NCBI GenBank assembly: GCA_034432755.1
Contig: DAOUBQ010000038.1
Span: forward strand, 1-64,000
Length of the DNA: 64,000 nt
Direction: 5' to 3'
Source: UBA5195 sp034432755
GTDB taxonomy: Bacteria > Chloroflexota > Anaerolineae > Anaerolineales > Villigracilaceae
Of the stretch, positions 57,650 to 64,000 are shown one piece after another (position 1 is the first letter of the stretch; every line of letters starts with the position of its first letter). A model generated the notes under the pieces. It searched no databases, was not told where the DNA came from, and saw only the letters and a program-made list of their open reading frames with translations. Position numbers and translations under genes: made by a program.

Positions 57650-60436
57650 ATGTCCACCCCTGAAAACGCCAAACTGGAGCAGGCCGGAAAGGCCTTTACA
57701 GCACTGCAAAAAGCCAATTTGCGGGTATTCAGTTTCACTATGATGCTCGCTGGCTGGGCGTTGCTCATCTTTTATGCTGGCGGTTTTCTTATCACCGGCA
57801 ATACGCGTTATACCGGGCTGATTGCAACCGAAGCCATCATAAGCATCATTCTGACCATTGCCTGGCTGCTACAAAGGCAAGGCAAGCATACTTTAGTAGC
57901 CTGGATTATCCCCATCGCCGTAATTAGTTCCGTAATCGTCTTCAACCAACAAGTTGCAGGCTTGGGGTTAGCCCTGAGCATCATCATCTCGCTTATTTTG
58001 GCAATGGCTGCATGGCAAACTCTGCCTGCGCGAAGCGCTGCCCTGGGAACGCTTCTGATTGCGGCGAGTGGGGTTCTCATGTATGTTACCGATGCATCCT
58101 CTGCGCAAGCGGACCGAATTAGCGGCGGGGTTTTCTTATCCACGCTCTTAGTCATCGTTGGCGGCCTGATTATCTTCATTTTGGCTATCAACGGCCTGCG
58201 TGGCGTGGAATTTACCAGCATCGCTTCGCAGCTCAGGATCTACTTCCTGGTGGTATCTTTGATACCGGTGCTTATTATCACAATCTTCCAAACAGTTACC
58301 CTTGTAAACGTATTGATTACCCAGGCCAGCAACACGCTCCTGGCAAACGCGGACGCCCTTGCGTCCGAACTTGATTCACAACTATTTAGTATCGTAACCC
58401 TTATCGAAGAAGACGCTGAAAACACGCAAATCATCAACTACTTGCGCAACCCGGATCAAAACTCATCCCTGCTCACCTTGCTGGCCGCCCGCTACCCAAA
58501 CGCAATTTCTTATGGGCTGCTCGATAAAAATGGTTTCCTGATAAGCGATAACCAAGGAAACGCGGGCGACAATGAAAGCGACAACTTATATTTCAGAAAC
58601 GCAGCTGCCGTCCGCATCACTTATATTTCAGATGTGGTGCTAGATGAAGACACCAGGAAGAGCGTCTTTTTTGTAAGCAAACCTGTCCTTGACAAACAAG
58701 GAAACTTTCTGGGCGTCATTCGAATAAAATTTTCCGCGGGCTTTTTCCAGCAAATTGCCGAAGAATTTGCCAGGCAACTTGGCCAAGATATTTCGGTTAT
58801 CGTGCTAGACGATGCCAATATTATCCTTGCCCACAGTGCAGACCCGGCTCTGGTCTCAAAAACGCTCTCAATACCAGGCAGGGTCACCATCGCTGGACTG
58901 CAACAATCCGGGCGATTGCCACTTTCAGGCAAAATCAGCGCCAACCTGGATGAACTGGACCGCACCTTGAAGAGAACCGAGGCGAGAACCGTTTTTACCA
59001 GTGCCATCCTCCCCGCTGAAATCGGGCAAAATTACATCACATTTACGCCAATAAAGTACAAACCCTGGAAAATACTGGTTTCGCAACGCGCAACTGTTTT
59101 CCTTGCGCCGGCAACGAATCAGGCTATCTTAATTGCTTTAATCATCATCGTTCTGTTTGCAGCAATATACCTCGGTGCAAATCTCACCGCCATGCTGCTC
59201 GTCACGCCCATGAAACGGCTGACTTTCGCCGCGCAGGAGCTCGGCGGCGGGAAACTGGATATTCCCATTCACCTGCCGCGCAAAGATGAGCTTGGCACAT
59301 TGGCTACGGTTCTAAACAACACACGCCAGCAGGTTTACGAACTGCTGCAAACCCTGGAACAACGAGTAGAGGAACGAACAGCAGAACTCACGCGCGCAAA
59401 CGAAAAGAATGAGCGCCGCGCCATACAACTCGAAACCATTGCCCAGGTGGCCCACGCCGTCACCAGCCTGCGCGATTTGAACGAACTTTTGCCTGAAATT
59501 ACCCGCCAAATCAGCGCGTCATTTGGTTATTACCATGCAGGCATCTTCCTGCTCGATGAAAACAGAGAGTATGCTGTATTGCGGGCCGCCAACAGCCAAG
59601 GCGGGCAGGCCATGCTGGCACGAGGCCACCGCATCAAGGTAGGGCGACAAGGTATCGTCGGCAACGTCACCAACACGGGCCGATATCGCATCGCGCTGGA
59701 CGTGGGCGACGATGCTGTTTTCTTCAACAACCCCGACCTTCCACAAACCCGCTCCGAGGCCGCCCTCCCGCTGCTCATCGGAGAAAATATCATCGGCGCG
59801 CTGGATGTACAAAGCACCGAACCCAACGCATTCAGCGAAGACGACATTAAGGCTTTAAGCCTGTTAAGCGACCAAATCAGCGTCGCAATCGAAAACGCCC
59901 GCCTGTTCGACGAAACAAGGCAAGCCCTGGCGCAAATCCAGGAAATTTACACCGAATCTAGCGCAACAGGCTGGCAATCAATGGTAAAAGAAACCAGCAC
60001 GAGCGGATATCGCTACGCCAGGGGCAGCGTGGAACCACTGCGTAAGAATCCTGAAACTGCGACCACCCTGGCAGGTGAAACCCTTGAAATCCCAATTATG
60101 CTGCGCGGGGAAAAACTTGGCGACTTGAAAATTCGTCGTCCATCACGGCAGGCTGCCTGGAATGAAACCGAAGCCAGAATGTACCAATCTATCGCAGAGC
60201 GCATGTCATTTGCTCTGGAAAATGCCCGTCTGTTCTCCGATGCGCGGCGGCGTGCCAATCTCGAACGAGTGGTAGCCGAAGCCGCTACAAAAATCAGTTC
60301 TTCGGTGCGCGTCGAAACCATCCTGCGCACAGCAGCTGAAGAAATCAGCCACTTAATAGACGGTTCTGAAGTCTTAATCCAAATCCAACCCGGCGCTATC
60401 GAAAAAATAGATAGCAAGTCAAGTAGTGCAGAGTAA
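57650..60436 (+). CDS. 7TM-dCache-HAMP-GAF membrane sensor without output domain
   Basis: A 928-residue close relative of the preceding gene: about seven N-terminal helices (FSFTMMLAGWALLIFYAGGF onward), a dCache domain (about 235-495, YGLLDKNGFLISDNQGNAGD, FVSKPVLDKQGNFLGVIRIK), a further helix (ILIALIIIVLFAAIYLGANL), HAMP (about 517-575, MKRLTFAAQELGGGKLDIPI), GAF (about 620-755, FGYYHAGIFLLDENREYAVL), a degenerate GAF-like unit and the shared tail (RVVAEAATKISSSVRVETIL-like). It begins four bases after the previous stop. The binding protein follows after three bases. Confidence 0.87.
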   Translation: MSTPENAKLEQAGKAFTALQKANLRVFSFTMMLAGWALLIFYAGGFLITGNTRYTGLIATEAIISIILTIAWLLQRQGKHTLVAWIIPIAVISSVIVFNQQVAGLGLALSIIISLILAMAAWQTLPARSAALGTLLIAASGVLMYVTDASSAQADRISGGVFLSTLLVIVGGLIIFILAINGLRGVEFTSIASQLRIYFLVVSLIPVLIITIFQTVTLVNVLITQASNTLLANADALASELDSQLFSIVTLIEEDAENTQIINYLRNPDQNSSLLTLLAARYPNAISYGLLDKNGFLISDNQGNAGDNESDNLYFRNAAAVRITYISDVVLDEDTRKSVFFVSKPVLDKQGNFLGVIRIKFSAGFFQQIAEEFARQLGQDISVIVLDDANIILAHSADPALVSKTLSIPGRVTIAGLQQSGRLPLSGKISANLDELDRTLKRTEARTVFTSAILPAEIGQNYITFTPIKYKPWKILVSQRATVFLAPATNQAILIALIIIVLFAAIYLGANLTAMLLVTPMKRLTFAAQELGGGKLDIPIHLPRKDELGTLATVLNNTRQQVYELLQTLEQRVEERTAELTRANEKNERRAIQLETIAQVAHAVTSLRDLNELLPEITRQISASFGYYHAGIFLLDENREYAVLRAANSQGGQAMLARGHRIKVGRQGIVGNVTNTGRYRIALDVGDDAVFFNNPDLPQTRSEAALPLLIGENIIGALDVQSTEPNAFSEDDIKALSLLSDQISVAIENARLFDETRQALAQIQEIYTESSATGWQSMVKETSTSGYRYARGSVEPLRKNPETATTLAGETLEIPIMLRGEKLGDLKIRRPSRQAAWNETEARMYQSIAERMSFALENARLFSDARRRANLERVVAEAATKISSSVRVETILRTAAEEISHLIDGSEVLIQIQPGAIEKIDSKSSSAE

Positions 60437-60439
60437 TTT

Positions 60440-61426
60440 ATGAAACCTTTCCGTGAAATTACTCCCTTAAGGATTATCGCCGCTCTGTGGACATTCACCC
60501 TGCTGGTTTCGTGCAGCCTGTCCCCCGCACAGGTTAAAGAAGAAAATGAATCACTTTTGGTAGAGTTTACCGACTGGTGGGGTGACTATACAATCATCAT
60601 CGCCCAGGAAAAAGGAATGTTCGAGAAAAACGGGGTCAAGGTTCAGCCTGTGTATTACAAAAACTTTTCGGTTGCCCTGCCCGACCTGGCATCCGGGCAA
60701 ATTGATGGCGGATTACTTGCGATTGGCGATGCAATCAACGTCGCAAAGCACACAGATGTGCGAGTTGTGGGTGTTTATGATAATGGAAGTTTCAACACCA
60801 TCGTATCTGTACCGGAAATCGGCCAGGTCGGGGGTTTGAAGGACAAGCGCGTCGGCGTCCCGGTTGGAACGAGTTACGAACTGCTGATTAGCGAAGTACT
60901 CGCCTCGGCTGGGCTCAAAATGTCGGATGTCATCCTGGTAAATATCGCCCCTGAAAACGTGCCGGCCAGCCTGGGAAAAACAATCGATGCAGGGTTCATC
61001 TACGAGCCTTACACATCCGAAGCCATTACCAGGGGCAACACCCTTCTGGTCAAAAGCACCGAATTTATCGGCTTATACCCCGATGTAATCGTTTTCCGTA
61101 ACGCAGTGGTCAGGGAGCGCGGCGATGAGATTCGAGGCTTCCTGAAAGCCTGGTTCGAGGCGGTTGAATATCGCAAGCAATATCCCGCCGAGTCGCACCA
61201 AATCATCGCTGACTATTTCAACACGTCAATCGACCAAATAATATCTGATGATGCACTGGAAATCTTGAGCCTGGAAGATAACTACGAGATATTCAAACCC
61301 GAAGTAACCGTAAAGCGTTCGATTTACCGTACAGCTCGCCTAAACGCGGACTTCCTGGTCCGCATGGGAGTGCTTTCCAGCCAACCAAACCTGGAAATGC
61401 TTCTCACCCCAGCCTACCTGCCTTAA
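60440..61426 (+). CDS. NMT1/THI5-like binding lipoprotein inside the sensory array
   Basis: A 328-residue protein with a signal peptide (IIAALWTFTLLV) and a lipobox ending in SCS (Cys about 25). The mature part has LLVEFTDWWGDYTIIIAQEK, VQPVYYKNFSVALPDLASGQ, LKDKRVGVPVGTSYELLISE and IDAGFIYEPYTSEAITRGNT, the pattern of NMT1-type periplasmic binding proteins. It lies three bases after one dCache sensor and 28 bases before the next, with no ABC permease or ATPase in sight. It shares the class and gene context of the 13.5 kb protein (next to a dCache sensor). A ligand-presenting role is inferred. Confidence 0.85.
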   Translation: MKPFREITPLRIIAALWTFTLLVSCSLSPAQVKEENESLLVEFTDWWGDYTIIIAQEKGMFEKNGVKVQPVYYKNFSVALPDLASGQIDGGLLAIGDAINVAKHTDVRVVGVYDNGSFNTIVSVPEIGQVGGLKDKRVGVPVGTSYELLISEVLASAGLKMSDVILVNIAPENVPASLGKTIDAGFIYEPYTSEAITRGNTLLVKSTEFIGLYPDVIVFRNAVVRERGDEIRGFLKAWFEAVEYRKQYPAESHQIIADYFNTSIDQIISDDALEILSLEDNYEIFKPEVTVKRSIYRTARLNADFLVRMGVLSSQPNLEMLLTPAYLP

Positions 61427-61454
61427 GCCAGCCCTGTAAAAGTGAGTATTTTTT

Positions 61455-64000
61455 ATGACGACAGGCGAACCACAAAAACATCGAATCGAACACGAGCAAG
61501 CCGCCCAACGAGAGAAAAACACCCTCCGCATTGGGTTATGGACTGGCGTCCTGTTTATCACAATTTCGATTGTCTCGACGATATCAACCATCCAAACTGG
61601 CCTCTATGCTTTTGGCGGGATTGCGATAACGACGGTCATCTCGGCAGTCGGCTTTTTGGCCGCTTTCCTTGCCCGAAGGGGCAACGCTCGCACCGGAAGC
61701 GCAATCCTGATTTCAAGCATTCTGCTTCTGTCGTTTTCCCTGCCTTTATTGGCGAAGGGCCAGGGCATCTCACTGGCTGTGCTGACGGTTATCGTTGTTT
61801 CTAGTATTTCCAGCTACATATTGACAAACCGCTGGGCCGCGCGCGCGTCCATCGCCAGCGTCATCATCGGCCTGATGATCATCCTGTCCGATATTTTTCT
61901 ACCAGACCCCGGCATTCCCAACGACCCAAGATTCACCAATATTATCGCCACCGTTGCCGGAATTATTTATGCGGTCATTTTCCTGCGCCGCTTTGGCGCG
62001 TATCCACTCCCAGTCAAACTGATTATCGCGTTCGTCGCGCTCATTCTTGCTCCGATTGTTGTTTTGAGCGTTTACAGCAACAATACAACCCGCGATATTC
62101 TTACCCACCAAGCCGAAACCAATCTAAGCATTTTAGCACTTGAAACGGCTACCAGAATTGACTCTTACGTCTCATCGCAAATGGATGCTGTACGTACGGA
62201 AGCCCAGCAGCCCAGCCTGGCAACCTTTCTGCAATCTCCATCCATCCGCCGAGACGAAAACAAAGTGAACGCGCTGCAAACGCTCCTGACTTTTGCCCGT
62301 AAAGACCCAGTGTTTATTGTATCCTACTCAATCTTGGATATACGCGGAAGAAATGTATTAAGCACCGACCCATCCCAAATCGGACGCAATGAAAGAGATT
62401 ATGACTATTTCAATGCGCCTATTATCAATGGCACTCCTTACATTTCCAATATCCTGTTCAAGACCAAATACCCTACCGTTTACCTGACCGCACCCATCAG
62501 AACCGAGGGAGGCGTTATTGTAGGCGTCTTGAGCGCTGAATATTATGCCAGTATTTTCCAGAACATTGCGCAAACCATCAGTATTGAACAAGAAACCGGA
62601 ACACAGATCGTGATTTTCGATAGGAACACCCTGCTCCGGATTGCCGGAACCGGCGAACGGGAGAAAAATTACCTGACATTCAAAGAGTTTTCCCCTCGCC
62701 AAATCTTGGAACTGCAAGCCCAGCAAAAACTCCCGCCCGGCGTTTATGAGCAGGCAACCTTCCCGTCTTCTGAACTTGCAACCAGAATTGAAAATATCAC
62801 CGACCAAGCCATTTTCAACGTCACCAGAAACGGTCAGAACGGAACTGATATCATTGTAGCCGGAAAAACCCTTTCCAGCCAACCCTGGGTTGTAATAGCC
62901 CAACAAAACGCCGAAAAGATATATGCCCAGGCAGATACACAGGCACGCTCCAACGTGCTTTGGTCGCTTGGCCTGACCTTTTTGGCCCTGCTGGCCGCCT
63001 TTGGCCTGGCCCAGGTCATTTCCTATCCAATTGGCATGCTCGCCAGGGTTGCCGAACGGATTGCCGAGGGCGACCTTTCAGCGCGCGCCACCATCACCAC
63101 GGATGATGAAGTCGGCCAACTCTCGCGCGCCTTCAATAGAATGACAACCCAACTTAGCCAAACCCTGTCTGGGCTGGAGCAGAGCGTGGAGGAACGTACC
63201 CTGGCGTTGCAGGCCGCTAACGAACAGAGTTTGCAGCGCGCCCGCCAACTTCAAAGCATTGCCGATGTTTCTAAAATCATCATCAGGGAACAAAACATCG
63301 AGAAATTACTCCCACTCATTACCGATATCGTCAGTGAGCAATTCGGGTACTATCACGTCGGCATCTTCCTTTTAGATGAACGCCGACGCGCGGCGGTGCT
63401 GCAAGCCTCGAACAGCCCCGGCGGCCAGCAGATGTTGGCCAACGGCCATAGGCTAACTCTCGGCACAGGCAGTATTGTGGGATATACCGCCCTGACAGGC
63501 AAGCCGCGCATTGCGCTGGACGTTGGAGAGGATGCTGTCTTCTTCAACAACCCCAACCTGCCCGAAACCCACTCCGAAATGGCCCTGCCGCTGGTGGTAC
63601 GCGGCAATGTCATTGGCGTTATCGATATACAAAGCAAGCAATCGAGGGCTTTCACCCAGGAAGATATCAATGTTCTCTCTATCCTCGCCGACCAGGTTGC
63701 GATTGCCATCGAAAATGCCCGTCTATTCCAGCAAACCCAGGCCGCGCTCAAGGAATCCCAGGCCATTGTACAGTCCTTCCTGCGAAAAGAATGGTCTGCG
63801 CTGGCAAACAGACAGAAAACAGTCGGTTATCTCCACACAGAGACTGGCGGAAAACCGCTCTCCGCACCCGTGCATACGGATGAAATCGAGCAGGTTATCC
63901 GGCGGGGAACGATTGTGAAAAAGGAAAACAAAGCCGACGAAGAAGCGAACCCAACCCTGGTCCTGCCGATTGCCCTGGGGGAACAGGTCGTCGGTGCAAT
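61455..64000 (+). CDS. 7TM-dCache-HAMP-GAF membrane sensor, cut by window end
   Basis: At least 848 residues from ATG 61455. A basic N-terminus (KHRIEHEQAAQREKNTLR) is followed by about seven helices, a dCache domain (about 225-490, VSYSILDIRGRNVLSTDPSQ, GTPYISNILFKTKYPTVYLT), a further helix (LWSLGLTFLALLAAFGLAQV), HAMP (about 519-575, VAERIAEGDLSARATITTDD) and GAF (about 625-760, FGYYHVGIFLLDERRRAAVL, NNPNLPETHSEMALPLVVRG). The degenerate second unit has just begun at the edge. Whether this last member carries a kinase or other output after the window end cannot be told. Confidence 0.87.
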   Translation, partial: MTTGEPQKHRIEHEQAAQREKNTLRIGLWTGVLFITISIVSTISTIQTGLYAFGGIAITTVISAVGFLAAFLARRGNARTGSAILISSILLLSFSLPLLAKGQGISLAVLTVIVVSSISSYILTNRWAARASIASVIIGLMIILSDIFLPDPGIPNDPRFTNIIATVAGIIYAVIFLRRFGAYPLPVKLIIAFVALILAPIVVLSVYSNNTTRDILTHQAETNLSILALETATRIDSYVSSQMDAVRTEAQQPSLATFLQSPSIRRDENKVNALQTLLTFARKDPVFIVSYSILDIRGRNVLSTDPSQIGRNERDYDYFNAPIINGTPYISNILFKTKYPTVYLTAPIRTEGGVIVGVLSAEYYASIFQNIAQTISIEQETGTQIVIFDRNTLLRIAGTGEREKNYLTFKEFSPRQILELQAQQKLPPGVYEQATFPSSELATRIENITDQAIFNVTRNGQNGTDIIVAGKTLSSQPWVVIAQQNAEKIYAQADTQARSNVLWSLGLTFLALLAAFGLAQVISYPIGMLARVAERIAEGDLSARATITTDDEVGQLSRAFNRMTTQLSQTLSGLEQSVEERTLALQAANEQSLQRARQLQSIADVSKIIIREQNIEKLLPLITDIVSEQFGYYHVGIFLLDERRRAAVLQASNSPGGQQMLANGHRLTLGTGSIVGYTALTGKPRIALDVGEDAVFFNNPNLPETHSEMALPLVVRGNVIGVIDIQSKQSRAFTQEDINVLSILADQVAIAIENARLFQQTQAALKESQAIVQSFLRKEWSALANRQKTVGYLHTETGGKPLSAPVHTDEIEQVIRRGTIVKKENKADEEANPTLVLPIALGEQVVGA

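Noticed and set aside
1..64000. CRISPR array, prophage or rRNA/tRNA genes
   Set aside because: No regularly spaced direct repeats, no capsid, terminase or integrase motifs, and no rRNA or tRNA-like sequence were seen on either strand.

Overview
The window reads as a chromosomal segment of a Chloroflexota bacterium, most likely class Anaerolineae. This is inferred, not proven. The grounds are the tandem family of membrane GAF proteins with a shared GAF signature, Thr/Pro-rich (TPTPT-type) linkers in exported proteins, a DUF3048 lipoprotein-like protein, two NMT1/THI5-like binding proteins placed next to sensors, and several promoters whose -10 box lies 6-9 bases from the start codon. No rRNA, tRNA, CRISPR array or prophage was seen.

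Layout. 1-3.4 kb is a decay zone: the edge of an IS3-type element, a frameshifted DUF2207 remnant, unrecognised membrane proteins, a small lipoprotein, and an acyltransferase pseudogene with its middle deleted. 3.5-8.3 kb (minus strand) is a complete binding-protein-dependent ABC importer followed by a HAD phosphatase. 8.4-13.2 kb (minus) carries a UvrD-like helicase, then L,D-transpeptidase, PncC and an MTA/SAH nucleosidase. 13.5-18.4 kb (plus) carries a binding protein paired with a histidine kinase, an alcohol dehydrogenase and FolD. 18.4-27.7 kb (minus) carries an S9 peptidase, a zinc-ribbon membrane protein, SelB, a coiled-coil protein and three divergent complex I/Mrp-like membrane subunits. 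27.8-41 kb is mostly housekeeping: DUF3048, SRAP, MFS, LysM-M23 peptidase, ribosomal protein S1, M19 dipeptidase, AspA, ROK kinase and a GH31 alpha-xylosidase. 41.2-45.6 kb is a tight three-gene unit of a small membrane protein, a large UPF1/Dna2-like helicase and an unknown protein, preceded by an operator-like palindrome. 45.6-47.6 kb carries PheA and an aminotransferase.

47.8 kb to the right edge is the most striking part. A possible structured RNA or attenuated leader precedes two CheY-like receivers, then a soluble multi-GAF protein, two membrane GAF proteins, two 7TM-dCache-HAMP-GAF proteins, an NMT1-like binding lipoprotein and a further 7TM-dCache-HAMP-GAF protein cut by the window end. 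All appear co-transcribed. None of the GAF proteins carries a kinase, methyl-acceptor, cyclase or DNA-binding domain. The unit looks like a large sensory array whose output is either the two receivers or an element beyond the window. The 13.5-16.4 kb pair (the same type of binding protein plus a dCache-HAMP histidine kinase) looks like a minimal version of the same idea and suggests that the binding proteins present ligand to dCache sensors rather than feeding an ABC importer.

Gene starts were chosen from ribosome-binding sites, promoter positions and overlaps; several differ from the longest possible reading frame. Functions are assigned from recognised motifs only and no database search was run.
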